A stretch of DNA of 51,316 nucleotides. It comes from an uncultured Christensenellaceae bacterium (lineage in GTDB: Bacteria > Bacillota > Clostridia > Christensenellales > Pumilibacteraceae). Where the stretch lies: assembly GCA_910587445.1 (NCBI GenBank), contig CAJULE010000016.1:1-51316 (forward strand), read 5' to 3'. The translations under genes and the position numbers were made by a program. Shown here piece after piece: positions 8,824-16,535 of this stretch; position 1 is the first letter of the stretch; every line of letters begins with the position of its first letter. Under the pieces are notes generated by a model. That model searched no databases. It saw nothing but the letters and a program-made list of their open reading frames with translations, and was not told where the DNA came from.

Positions 8824-9821
8824 CTCTCGAAATAGGTACGTCCTACACCACGATATTTTTATCGGGGCAGGGCATAGTGCTTCGCGAGCCGACTATAGTG
8901 GCTTTTCAGGGCGACGCGCGTTCGCGCAGGGTGCGGGCGGTAGGCAACGCCGCGCTCGAAATGCTCGGAAAGACCCCCGATAAGACGACGGTCGTAACTC
9001 CCGTTATAGACGGAGTAATTGCCGATCCCGATTCGTGTATCGTAATGCTCAGGGAGTTCGTGCGCAAACTGCTTCCCGAAAGTTATATCTTCTTTCCGAA
9101 AATCAAAGCCATTCTCGGGGTGCCCACGGGGCTTACGTTCGAGGAACGCCGCGCCTATGAAGACGTGTGCGCGGCGGCTCGCATAACCGACATTACGGTC
9201 ATAGACAACATAATTCTTTCGGGCGTCGGCATAGATCTCCCCGTAGCGTCTCCGAACGGCGGACTTATAGTCAATATCGGCGGCGGTGTGACCGAAATAG
9301 CGGCGCTCAGTCTCGGCGGCGTCATTACGGGTTGCGGCGTGACCATAGGCGGCAACATGATGGATAAGGCGCTTATCGACTATCTTGCGGGAAAATTCAA
9401 CTTGAAAGTCGGTCTCAATGCCGTTCGCAAGATGAAGCACGACATCGGCAGCCTGAATGAGGCGGACAACGCAAAGTATGACGTCGAGGGCGTGGACATC
9501 CGCACAAAGACGCCTGCGTCTGTCACGGTGTTTGCGACGGATATTCGCGAGGCTCTGCTTCCGTACTACGGCAAGATAAGCGACGCGATAGAGAGCATTA
9601 TAAACACCTGTAAGCCTGAAATAGCGGCGGATATATATAAGACGGGTATCTACATTGTCGGCGGAGGAAGCATGATTTTCGGGCTCGAGGACTTCATGCA
9701 GGAGCGTCTCGGACTGCACGTCTGCGTTCCGCCCGATCCGCAGTATGCTTCGATAGTGGGCGGGGGCAAGCTTCTTAGCGATACGGCGCTGTTGTCCGAC
9801 ATTCTTCAGCAGCTTCTCTGA
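8805..9821 (+). CDS. Divergent MreB-like actin homologue
   Basis: A 338-residue MreB/Mbl-type protein of normal family length, with GIVLREPTIVA, VPTGLTFEERRA, SLGGVITG and YIVGGGSMIFGLEDFMQ all recognisable. The nucleotide site is altered. Phosphate loop 1 is LEIGT (E9 in place of the family Asp). The EEP catalytic segment (VIEEPMAAA in canonical MreB) reads V-I-D134-N-I-I-L-S-G. Phosphate loop 2 is VNIGGGVTE, with N157 in place of Asp. The RBS AAGGAG (8791-8796) sits inside maf, 8 nt before ATG 8805. mreC and mreD do not follow. It may polymerise without normal ATP hydrolysis, or be a specialised paralogue; a canonical mreB may lie elsewhere in the genome. Confidence 0.85.
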   Translation: MAAMEIALEIGTSYTTIFLSGQGIVLREPTIVAFQGDARSRRVRAVGNAALEMLGKTPDKTTVVTPVIDGVIADPDSCIVMLREFVRKLLPESYIFFPKIKAILGVPTGLTFEERRAYEDVCAAARITDITVIDNIILSGVGIDLPVASPNGGLIVNIGGGVTEIAALSLGGVITGCGVTIGGNMMDKALIDYLAGKFNLKVGLNAVRKMKHDIGSLNEADNAKYDVEGVDIRTKTPASVTVFATDIREALLPYYGKISDAIESIINTCKPEIAADIYKTGIYIVGGGSMIFGLEDFMQERLGLHVCVPPDPQYASIVGGGKLLSDTALLSDILQQLL

Positions 9822-9875
9822 TATTTTCGGCAAAGTATATACGTGGCATTTCTGCGTTAAAAGAACCGCATACCG

Positions 9876-10380
9876 AAGGGATTGCCCTCGGTGTGAAAGT
9901 TTATTTCTTACAAAAAGGCTCCCCTTAGCAAGGGGAGCTGTTTGCGAAACAGACTGAAGGGATTGCCCTCGGTGTGAAAGTTTATTCCTTACAGAATGGC
10001 TCCCCTTAGCAAGGGAGCTGTCTGCTAAGCGGACTGAGGGGGTTGTTTCCTATAAAAAGCCTTTCCCTGGACAGAGAAGGTGTCGCGGCACAAAGCGTAG
10101 CGACTGCCGAGACGGGTGAGTAGACTTGCCGTGTGATTTCTTTAAAGCTCCCATTCTATATCATTCTGCGGCCTTTTCTCACGGCATTTTGCCCAAAACG
10201 TCCTTTCATTCATTTCGCTTTAGCCGAGAGCGGAGCGCGACCGCCACGAAGCGAAGCGCAGTACCGAAGCTTCTCTTCCTCTGTCATTCCGACCGAAGTC
10301 GCTCATTGCATTGTCATTTCGAGCGAAGTCGCTCATTGCATTGTCATTTCGAGCGAAGTCGAGAAATCCAAACCTATAAA
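9876..10380. repeat. Repeat block: two tandem family B units and family C copies
   Basis: The 876-bp gap 9822-10697 holds no convincing gene. A roughly 66-bp segment, beginning AGGGATTGCCCTCGGTGTG and ending in the hairpin CTCCCCTTAGCAAGGGGAG, occurs at 9879-9944 and again at 9959-10020. A related segment (AAGCCTTTCCCT...GTCGCGGCACAAAGCG) follows at about 10056-10122. Family C units (GTCATTTCGAGCGAAGTCG) are repeated three times at about 10277-10370. Confidence 0.85.
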
Positions 10381-10382
10381 AA

Positions 10383-10612
10383 AGGCTCCCCTTAGCAAGG
10401 GCGCGAACGCGGCGGCGTAAGCCGCAACAACAGTCCTGTGGACTGTTGTTAGCGCAGAGCGGCGAGAAGCTGTGCTTCGAGCTGGGGCGAACGCGGCGGC
10501 GTAAGTCGCAACAACAGTCCTGTGGACTGCCCTTTGCGCAGAGCGGCGAGAAGCTGTGCTTCGAGCTGGAAGCTGTCGCCGATAGGCGACTGAGGGGATT
10601 GTTCTCCTGACG
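10383..10612. repeat. Family B element interrupted by two tandem 84-bp repeats
   Basis: The intact element at 34549-34600 reads from GGCTCCCC through GCAAGG straight into AGCTGTCGCC. Here the two halves are separated by two 84-bp units (10403-10486 and 10487-10570). Each unit holds GCGGC/GCCGC arms and the stem AACAACAGTCC-TGT-GGACTGTTGTT, which is perfect in unit 1 and partly lost in unit 2. Confidence 0.8.
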
Positions 10613-10697
10613 GCAAAAAAAGTACGACATCTGCAAAGGGTGTTCGTACTTTTATCGTAGGGCATATTGTGAAATCTTTGGATTCGTTTTCGCGCGT

Positions 10698-10898
10698 CTA
10701 ATCCCGATTCATTTTTGCAATTGCCAAAACAATACCGTTGGCAAACACTCCTATGCCACCCACGGCGGCAAGTATTATTCCTACAATTCGCGGAATATCC
10801 GTAAGTGTGACTGCCAAAATAATGCCTATGACGGCGATTACGACGCAACCGATTATTTTGAAAATCGATGATTTTATTGTCTTTTCCGGGTTTTTCAT
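10698..10898 (-). CDS. Small two-helix membrane protein
   Basis: A 66-residue protein of unknown family. A short basic N-terminus (MKNPEKTIKSS) is followed by two hydrophobic helices (about 14-33 and 37-60) and the tail AKMNRD. It has a strong AGGAGGT Shine-Dalgarno sequence 7-8 nt before the ATG, which supports it as a real gene. It lies 69 bp downstream of the lipoprotein gene on the same strand. A palindrome at 10934-10956 lies in the gap, over its likely promoter. Confidence 0.7.
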   Translation of the reverse strand: MKNPEKTIKSSIFKIIGCVVIAVIGIILAVTLTDIPRIVGIILAAVGGIGVFANGIVLAIAKMNRD

Positions 10899-10933
10899 TT
10901 TTTTACCTCCTTTATTAAGTTTTTATTTTATCG

Positions 10934-10956
10934 TTAAAGACATATCATGTCTTTAA
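10934..10956 (-). promoter_or_regulatory. Operator-like palindrome before the small membrane protein gene
   Basis: Perfect 10-bp arms TTAAAGACAT and ATGTCTTTAA flank ATC. On the minus strand the palindrome covers an AAGACA -35-like hexamer and most of the 17-bp spacer to TAAAAT. No T-run follows, so it is more likely an operator than a terminator. Confidence 0.5.
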
Positions 10957-10967
10957 TGGCTGTTTCG

Positions 10968-12770
10968 TCAGTCTCCTGCGCCGAAGAATTCGTGTTTATT
11001 GCCTATATAGGCTTGTATTTCCGCAAACGTAACCTCGTTTTTAACAGAGTCGAAAAGTGACTTCATGGTTTCAAAGTAAGCGTTTGTCGCTGCGATTTCG
11101 GGAGAGGGAAGCTCTGCAATCGTCATATAAGGGTTCTTTTCTTTTACATCGGAAAAGAAATTGCCTGTTTGTTCGGTTTGTACAAAAAGCATGGGAATCA
11201 GCGTTTTCACCTTTTTGTATTGGGTTTTTCCGTCGACCGATTCGGCGACAACGTACCAAACTTCTTTCATTTCCACGTCGAAACGTCTCGAGCTCGTGGG
11301 GATAATGGGATTGACTTTTTTTGTTCCGAAAACCGTGTTTTGCCCGTTGACGTATACGCTGTCGAGATTAAGCCCGTTCTCTTCGTCGGCTACGCGCACG
11401 GTCTCGAAGCCGCGAACATCGTTCAGATGCAGCCACAGCGTGTCGTAATTCACTACTTTAACGGTCTCTTGCACTCTTCCGCCGAGATATTCGCCGCTTG
11501 CGGAAGAATAAACTTCGGCATAGCCTTTTATGAGCAGGTCCTCGGTTTCCCGCTTGTCGGACATGATGATCGTGTGATTTTCGTTGCTCGCAATTACGCC
11601 CGTCGTCTTCAGATTTTTCGTTTCCGTTCCGGTGAATTCCCTCAGGTATCCGGCGACCGAATTGCCTTCGCGGGCAAATTCGATTTGCTTTAGATTGCCT
11701 ATATCGTTCACGGTCGTTTTTACGGCGAGCTTCAAGGATTTATCGTCTGCGGTATATTTTAGAGCAATGCCGTCCGTAAGCTGTACTCTGCCCGTTCTCG
11801 CTTTGCTCGACGCGTCATAGTGAAGTTCTATGTTGACGGACGAGTTTCCCGCAAGCAGGGTGCTTTTCTCTCCGTCCAAAACGATCCTCAACTTAAATCC
11901 GCCGATTTCTCCGCCGAATGAGGCATAGTCGTTCGGATTGTTGTTTATAAAAGTTTGATATGCTTCCGCTATGGCGGAGCCGACGGCAAAGACTCCGTCT
12001 ATTGCGCCGATTGCGGTTGTCGCGTCCGATAATCCGTCATAAAGGACGTTGAATTGTTTGCCTATGCTTCTCTTCGCAATCCCGCTCGTCTGTACGAAGG
12101 ACGAAAAATCGGTCATGCCGCCCAACGGCATCCGAGAGTACGCCATGCTTTGAGGAGAAAAAGCGGGCGGTAAAAAATCCCACGGATTCGGCTTTTCGAG
12201 CAGTGCGTTCACTATGGAAAGAGCAATGTCGGTTTTTGCGCTTATAGTCAGTGTCGCCGTAAGCACTTTTGTTATGTAATTCGGATTGGTAAGCGTTGCC
12301 GTGACCGTGTATTCGCCGACGTCCTTTTTATCGTTTCCCGTATACGTGATTTGAGTGTTTTCGGGTATGTCGCCGTCGACCGAAAGGGAACAGGTGCCGC
12401 CGAGGTAAACAAACTTTTTGCTTTCAAACGTAATTCCCTCAAATTCGGCTTTGTTTACGGTAAGGGTTGCCGAAAGAGTTTTGCTCTCGTATCCGTCCTT
12501 TTCGAGCGTTGCCGAAACGGTGTAACTGCCGGCGTCGGTCCGCGCGTTGTTTTTGTATTCGATGTTTGTGCCTTGCGGTATGTCTCCCGTGACGGAAAGA
12601 GAGTGGGGCTGTCCGTCGTACGTGAATTCCGCGCTTTCGAACTTGACGTCGCCGAATTGCAGTAATTTGTTTTCGCTTCCCTGTGTGTTTCCGCCGTCGC
12701 AAGCGCACATTACCGTCGCAATGACGGTAAGTATCGCCGCAAGCAACAAGCTCAGGTGTGTTTTCCTCAT
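10968..12770 (-). CDS. Lipoprotein with two MBG-type Ig-like repeats
   Basis: A 600-residue exported protein. The start at 12770 is chosen because GGAGGT lies 6-7 nt upstream; an in-frame ATG at 12791 lacks a site. A hydrophobic signal (about 6-20) runs into V-M-C-A-C-DGG, a slightly atypical lipobox, so it is probably a membrane-tethered lipoprotein. Two homologous MBG-like domains follow, at about 35-105 (YDGQPHSLSVTGDIP to SATLTVNKA) and 105-175 (YLGGTCSLSVDGDIP to TATLTI). The remaining 420 residues are beta-rich and unrecognised. MBG repeats are common in adhesins of gut Bacillota. It is preceded by a long structured leader with a terminator (12858-13063), and the small membrane protein gene lies downstream. 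Confidence 0.75.
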   Translation of the reverse strand: MRKTHLSLLLAAILTVIATVMCACDGGNTQGSENKLLQFGDVKFESAEFTYDGQPHSLSVTGDIPQGTNIEYKNNARTDAGSYTVSATLEKDGYESKTLSATLTVNKAEFEGITFESKKFVYLGGTCSLSVDGDIPENTQITYTGNDKKDVGEYTVTATLTNPNYITKVLTATLTISAKTDIALSIVNALLEKPNPWDFLPPAFSPQSMAYSRMPLGGMTDFSSFVQTSGIAKRSIGKQFNVLYDGLSDATTAIGAIDGVFAVGSAIAEAYQTFINNNPNDYASFGGEIGGFKLRIVLDGEKSTLLAGNSSVNIELHYDASSKARTGRVQLTDGIALKYTADDKSLKLAVKTTVNDIGNLKQIEFAREGNSVAGYLREFTGTETKNLKTTGVIASNENHTIIMSDKRETEDLLIKGYAEVYSSASGEYLGGRVQETVKVVNYDTLWLHLNDVRGFETVRVADEENGLNLDSVYVNGQNTVFGTKKVNPIIPTSSRRFDVEMKEVWYVVAESVDGKTQYKKVKTLIPMLFVQTEQTGNFFSDVKEKNPYMTIAELPSPEIAATNAYFETMKSLFDSVKNEVTFAEIQAYIGNKHEFFGAGD

Positions 12771-12857
12771 ATTTATACCTCCGTAATACAATAAAGTTGT
12801 CCGATGTATTTGCCCTTGCCGCTTTCTTCGCTATCGTCCGAGCGGAATGGCTTCAAT

Positions 12858-12888
12858 AAAAAAAGTGCGCCAACCGAAGCCGGCGCAC
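12858..12888 (-). terminator. Intrinsic terminator in the lipoprotein leader
   Basis: On the minus strand: GTGCGCC (12888-12882), a 10-nt loop, GGCGCAC (12871-12865), then seven T's (12864-12858). It stands 87 bp before the lipoprotein start, with no minus-strand gene upstream, so it ends a short non-coding transcript or attenuates the lipoprotein gene. Confidence 0.8.
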
Positions 12889-13063
12889 GAAAAACGCAAA
12901 CTCCGATTGTCGCCAAACAAACTTTACATAGTACGGAATATCATGCACACGTAAATGGAATTTGCATTTTTACCAAATTCAAAAGTGTGCGTGAAAAAAG
13001 TATGATTTGATTTTCGGTAATAAAAAGCCCGTACTCCTTTTTAGGGCGTAAAGTTTGTTTGGC
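12858..13063 (-). ncRNA. Structured leader or small RNA upstream of the lipoprotein gene
   Basis: A self-contained unit on the minus strand: a promoter at 13070-13098, predicted +1 near 13063, and a terminator at 12858-12888, giving about 206 nt. The RNA opens with GCCAAACAAACTTTAC (13063-13048), which is perfectly complementary to 12927-12912. Inside are nested pairs: AGTACGG (13035-13029) with 12936-12930; ATCAT (13006-13002) with 12944-12940; GCACAC (12990-12985) with 12950-12945; and GAATTTG (12980-12974) with 12964-12958. The 3' arm GTGTGC could instead pair (one wobble) with GCGCAC of the terminator, so an anti-terminator is conceivable. No known riboswitch or T-box signature was recognised. 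Confidence 0.65.
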
Positions 13064-13069
13064 ATACTC

Positions 13070-13098
13070 AGTATAGCACAAAGCGAAAATAAAATCAA
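13070..13098 (-). promoter_or_regulatory. SigA-type promoter of the structured leader
   Basis: On the minus strand, TTGATT (13098-13093), a 17-bp spacer and TATACT (13075-13070). No better promoter is visible between here and the lipoprotein start. Confidence 0.7.
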
Positions 13099-13290
13099 TG
13101 ATTTTATGCTTGCATTTTTATTTTGCATTTGTCTGTATGCAGGCGCATTGTTTGTCTATGCGTCGGCAGCTGTGAATTTCGAAGCTGCGCTCGCCTTGCG
13201 GCGACAACGAGCGGATTTTATCGGAATGACCCGCAGTTTGCTTTTCCGAATGTGTGTAAAATCAGAGCGGAGGCAGCGTCCCGTAGTGCC

Positions 13291-13319
13291 TTGACAATGC
13301 TCGGATAATGTTGTATAAT
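13291..13319 (+). promoter_or_regulatory. Consensus SigA promoter of mgsA
   Basis: A perfect TTGACA (13291-13296), a 17-bp spacer and a perfect TATAAT (13314-13319). Downstream, the leader carries a short direct repeat (ACAAACCAAAAGGC) at about 13361 and 13383. Confidence 0.88.
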
Positions 13320-13412
13320 ACGGGGGAAATACTCACCCAAGTATTTTTCCGTATAAGCAAACAAACCAAAAGGCATAAGCAGACAAACCAAAAGGCGGAG
13401 GCATAGGATGCA

Positions 13413-13793
13413 GTGGAAAAGAAAAAGCATACGATTGCGCTTATTGCGCACGACAACAAGAAGGCGGAAATAGTGGAATGGGCAAAGGTCAATTACGGTA
13501 TTTTAAAGGAACATGATCTTTGCGGAACGGGCACGACTTCGAGGCTTATAAGCGAGGCTACGGGGCTTGATGTGCACGGCTTTTTGAGCGGTCCGCTCGG
13601 CGGAGATCAGCAGATAGGGGCGCATATCGCGGAAGGGAAAATAGACGTCGTTATCTTCTTTTGGGATCCGCTTCAGGCTCAGCCGCACGATCCCGATGTA
13701 AAGGCGCTTTTGCGCATAGCCGTCGTCTACGATGTGCCCATAGCGACAAACAAAGCTACTGCCGACTACGTACTGAAGTCTGCTCTTTTTTGA
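13413..13793 (+). CDS. mgsA: Methylglyoxal synthase
   Basis: A 126-residue enzyme that converts dihydroxyacetone phosphate to methylglyoxal and phosphate, the phosphate-relief bypass of glycolysis. Signatures visible: IAHDNKK with H13, the phosphate loop GTGTTS (39-44), SGPLGGDQQIGA with catalytic D65, PHDPDV with H92 and the C-terminal ATNKATAD. The start is GTG 13413, with AGGCGGAGG about 11 nt upstream; the nearby ATG at 13408 is out of frame. It stands alone between its own promoter (13291-13319) and a terminator (13876-13908). In many Clostridia mgsA sits in the minD/minE/spoIVFB block, which matches this location. Confidence 0.96.
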   Translation: MEKKKHTIALIAHDNKKAEIVEWAKVNYGILKEHDLCGTGTTSRLISEATGLDVHGFLSGPLGGDQQIGAHIAEGKIDVVIFFWDPLQAQPHDPDVKALLRIAVVYDVPIATNKATADYVLKSALF

Positions 13794-13875
13794 AATATCG
13801 GCTTTTATGACAGACATAGTAATGGAATTTATGCCAAATATGTCCTAAAATTCACAAAAATAATACAATACTCGT

Positions 13876-13908
13876 AAAAAGACGTGATGCAAAGTCGCGT
13901 CTTTTTTT
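13876..13908 (+). terminator. Intrinsic terminator after mgsA
   Basis: Arms AAAAAGACGTGA and TCGCGTCTTTTT (one G-T pair) around a short loop, followed by T's. Confidence 0.85.
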
Positions 13909-13973
13909 ATTGCGCGGTAAAATTCTTTTCGTCTTAATAGGTCATTATTCGTATTATCCGCGCAAAAATCGCC

Positions 13974-14002
13974 TTGTCAAAAGGCGCTTTCGGTGCTACA
14001 AT
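13974..14002 (+). promoter_or_regulatory. SigA-type promoter of the minD operon
   Basis: TTGTCA (13974-13979), a 17-bp spacer and TACAAT (13997-14002), about 75 bp before minD. Confidence 0.75.
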
Positions 14003-14079
14003 GAAAAAGCTCGAAATGAACAACGTGTAGGGCGGGCGTCGAAGAAGGGACGCTCCGAAACAAAACGGAGGCAATGCAA

Positions 14080-14868
14080 ATGGCAAGATCTATCGTGGTG
14101 ACTTCCGGTAAGGGCGGCGTCGGCAAGAGTACGATCACCGTCGCGCTCGGGCGTGAGCTGTGTCGTCGCAATCAGCGCGTCGTGCTCATCGATACGGACA
14201 TAGGACTCAACAATCTCGACGTGCTTCTCGACATGGAAAGCCGAATAGTTTACGATATTCTCGATGTCGTCAACAACAGGTGCCGCGTGAGGCAGGCACT
14301 TATAGAGGACAACATGACGGGCGGATTGTTTCTGCTCCCTTCGGCGCACGCGTACGAGGCGGGGGAAATAACCGCGCAGAATATTCGCATAATAGTCAAT
14401 TCTCTTGCTCCGTCGTTCGATTACATACTCATAGATTGTCCCGCAGGCATAGAACTCGGTTTTCATCGTGCGGTGGCTGCGGCTCGCGAGGCGCTTGTCG
14501 TGACCACGCCGCACATATCCGCAATTCGCGACGCGTCGCGCGCCATTGCGATCCTTTCGAATTACGGGCTCGAACATCGTATCGTCATAAACCGTTCTCG
14601 CGGAGACCTCGTTCTCGAAAGCGAAATGGCCGACAGCGAGAGCATTTCGGGCGCGCTCGGCAGCGGCATTGCCGGCGTTATACCCGAAGACGACGCGATA
14701 AACTTGCAGTCCAACGCCTTGGGAGACTCGCGCAATTCGGACGGTAAGAGGGCTATGGAGATCCTTGCCGAAAATATTATGTACGGTACGGACGTCGTGT
14801 ATGACGTCACAAAGCGCTATCGCGGTCTGTTCGGTGCGGTCAAGCGCGGTCTGCGCCGATTGGTCTGA
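14080..14868 (+). CDS. minD: Septum site-determining ATPase MinD
   Basis: A 262-residue deviant-Walker ParA-family ATPase that binds the membrane as a dimer and positions the division septum with MinC/MinE. It shows GKGGVGKST (10-18) with signature K11, LIDTDIGLNNLD, DYILIDCPAGIE and VTTPHISAIRDASR. The end is an amphipathic basic helix (YRGLFGAVKRGLRRLV), the membrane-targeting sequence. ATG 14080 is preferred, with GGAGG 8 nt upstream; ATG 14074 would leave only 2 nt. It is first in a plus-strand operon with minE-like, the TM protein and the spoIVFB-like gene. No minC is found in the window. Confidence 0.95.
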   Translation: MARSIVVTSGKGGVGKSTITVALGRELCRRNQRVVLIDTDIGLNNLDVLLDMESRIVYDILDVVNNRCRVRQALIEDNMTGGLFLLPSAHAYEAGEITAQNIRIIVNSLAPSFDYILIDCPAGIELGFHRAVAAAREALVVTTPHISAIRDASRAIAILSNYGLEHRIVINRSRGDLVLESEMADSESISGALGSGIAGVIPEDDAINLQSNALGDSRNSDGKRAMEILAENIMYGTDVVYDVTKRYRGLFGAVKRGLRRLV

Positions 14869-14897
14869 GCGGGCGTAACACCTGCGGGAGGGAAGAA

Positions 14898-15128
14898 ATG
14901 TCTATAAAAGATAAGATAAAGACGGCGGTCATGGGCAATGTCGATATGAATGCCGAAAATGCTTTGAAAGTCCTCAGAGCCGACGAGATACGTCTGCTTT
15001 CCGATTACTTTGTGTTCGACGAACGCGCCGTGAAAATGGAGGCCGATTTGTTGCCGAACGGCAAAGTGTCGGTTTCGATAAAACTCGACGCGGACGGTTT
15101 CAAAGAGGCGGGGAGAATATTGGACTGA
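14898..15128 (+). CDS. minE: MinE-like topological specificity factor (divergent)
   Basis: A 76-residue protein 29 bp after minD, with GGAGGG as RBS. Its layout fits MinE: a short N-terminal amphipathic segment (MSIKDKIKTAVMG), a helix (NAENALKVLRADEIRLLSDYF), then a two-strand topological domain (VKMEADLLPNGKVSVSIKLDAD). It is about ten residues shorter than typical MinE and lacks a clear A-x-x-R-L signature, so the call rests on size, predicted topology and position after minD. If correct, it drives MinD release from the membrane. Confidence 0.6.
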   Translation: MSIKDKIKTAVMGNVDMNAENALKVLRADEIRLLSDYFVFDERAVKMEADLLPNGKVSVSIKLDADGFKEAGRILD

Positions 15129-15168
15129 ATACTGTCATAAATTTCGCGGCGATTGCATATCGTATGGC

Positions 15169-15594
15169 ATGGACAAGTATGACGGAACAAATAAACCGAA
15201 TGTGACCTTGAGCTTAAACGACGTGATAGTGTGCTCGAAACCCTCGTGCGCGCCGACGTTCGATTGCGATACGGCGACGACCGAAAGCGCTGCGCCGCCC
15301 CGTGAGGATGAACTGTATTCGGAAGTCGGTGCGGTCGAAAAGAAGAAGGGCGGATCGAGAATTGCGAGCTTTTTCATTCGCGGCACAGTCGCCGCGCTGT
15401 TGTTGGGCTTTCTGTTTTTGCCGAGACTTTTGCCGTACAGCGGCTCGGAAAAGGTGACCGAGGCGGCAAAAACGATAATTATGTCTGACATAACTCCGAA
15501 CAAAACGGTCGGGGAAGGCAAAATAGTGGAAATTATACGCAAAATAATACAAAAATCAAGCTCCGAAGAGAGCGATGATGAAAAGGAAGAATAA
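15169..15594 (+). CDS. Single-TM protein in the SpoIVFA position
   Basis: A 141-residue protein of no recognised family. A Cys-containing cytoplasmic N-terminus (C22, C27, C33; about 67 residues) is followed by one TM helix (about 68-88: FFIRGTVAALLLGFLFLPRLL), a short outer segment and a very acidic end (SSSEESDDEKEE). No good Shine-Dalgarno precedes ATG 15169, which lies 41 bp after the minE-like stop, so coupling is likely. It overlaps the next gene by 20 bp. In Bacillus subtilis the gene between minD and spoIVFB is spoIVFA, a TM regulator of the protease with an M23-like domain. No M23 domain is visible here, so it is at most a positional analogue. Confidence 0.65.
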   Translation: MDKYDGTNKPNVTLSLNDVIVCSKPSCAPTFDCDTATTESAAPPREDELYSEVGAVEKKKGGSRIASFFIRGTVAALLLGFLFLPRLLPYSGSEKVTEAAKTIIMSDITPNKTVGEGKIVEIIRKIIQKSSSEESDDEKEE

Positions 15595-16507
15595 CCGTCT
15601 CGGCGGAGACAAAAGGCGGAAAAAGGATACGGAGCGACGGAAAAAGGGGTTTGCGGGAGCGCGCATAAGGGTGTCTTTTTCCGTTGTCGTAATGGCTGCG
15701 ATAGCAATAGCTACGGGGCATATGCGCGAAACGCTGTCGTATGCCGCGGCGGTAATCTTTCATGAATTTTCGCACGCGAGTATCGCCTCGCGCCTCGGCT
15801 ATACGCTTACGTCGCTCAAAATAATGCCCTACGGCGCGGCGCTTACGGGTGAATTCGAAACGGCGAAATGCCGCGACGAGTTTCTCATAGCGATTGCGGG
15901 ACCGCTGTCCAACATAATATTCGCCGTCGTGTTTATTGCCCTTTGGTGGCTGGTGCCGTCGCTGTTTTATTACACCGAGATCTACGTGTCGGCGAATTTG
16001 TTCACGGCGCTCGTAAATATGCTGCCTGTCTTTCCGCTCGACGGCGGCAGGGCGGCGCTTGCGCTTCTGTCTGTCAAGGTGCCCCGCGCAAAGGCGTACA
16101 AAGTCATGCGAATCGCGGGCGGAATTATCGGCGTCGTGGGTATCGTCTTTGCGATCGTAATGTTCAAAGCGCTCAATTTTTCGTATTTTACTTTTCTTGT
16201 TTTCGTGCTCTTTTCGTCTCTTTTTCCCGATAAGAGCGCGAAGTATCAGAGGCTTTTCGGTATGGCTCACAGAATGGAAAAGATACGTGCGGGACTGCCC
16301 GTGCGCGAAATAATCATACATAAGGATGCAAGTCTCATGGCTTGCTCGAAACTTATGGGGGCGAACTATTACGCTCGGTTTACTCTTACGAACGATAGGC
16401 TCGAGTCTGTCGCGACGCTTGGCGAGTCCGAGCTCGAGGAGCTGCTTGCGCGCCGCCCTCCGGACGAGTCTGTCGGGGTTGCCATCGAAAAGCGCGGTAA
16501 AATATAA
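15575..16507 (+). CDS. SpoIVFB-like site-2 membrane metalloprotease (M50)
   Basis: A 310-residue polytopic zinc protease of the M50B family. The zinc motif HEFSH (63-67) lies in a TM helix, and the second motif NMLPVFPLDGGR (148-159) carries the third ligand D156. About five or six TM helices are followed by a roughly 90-residue cytoplasmic domain (VREIIIHKDASLMACSKLM..., CBS-like in layout), as in SpoIVFB. In sporulators SpoIVFB processes pro-sigmaK inside the mother cell. It is co-transcribed with minD, and its 5' end overlaps the one-TM gene. A basic 28-residue N-terminal extension precedes the first helix. Confidence 0.87.
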   Translation: MMKRKNNRLGGDKRRKKDTERRKKGFAGARIRVSFSVVVMAAIAIATGHMRETLSYAAAVIFHEFSHASIASRLGYTLTSLKIMPYGAALTGEFETAKCRDEFLIAIAGPLSNIIFAVVFIALWWLVPSLFYYTEIYVSANLFTALVNMLPVFPLDGGRAALALLSVKVPRAKAYKVMRIAGGIIGVVGIVFAIVMFKALNFSYFTFLVFVLFSSLFPDKSAKYQRLFGMAHRMEKIRAGLPVREIIIHKDASLMACSKLMGANYYARFTLTNDRLESVATLGESELEELLARRPPDESVGVAIEKRGKI

Positions 16508-16535
16508 AATTTTTTGTCAATTTGCCGAAATTGTG

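Noticed and set aside
10277..10370. CRISPR array
   Set aside because: The tandem units are immediately repeated degenerate copies without unique spacers of constant size, and no cas genes are near.
9822..10697. Insertion sequence in the repeat-rich gap
   Set aside because: No transposase frame, terminal inverted repeats or target duplication could be found; only short dispersed repeats are present.
12858..13063. Identity of the structured RNA as 6S RNA
   Set aside because: The rod shape is suggestive, but the unpaired bases are nearly all on the 5' side. The symmetric central bubble of 6S RNA is missing.
13218..13492. Short minus-strand frames (76-77 codons) near mgsA
   Set aside because: They run across the consensus mgsA promoter and start of mgsA, and lack ribosome binding sites.
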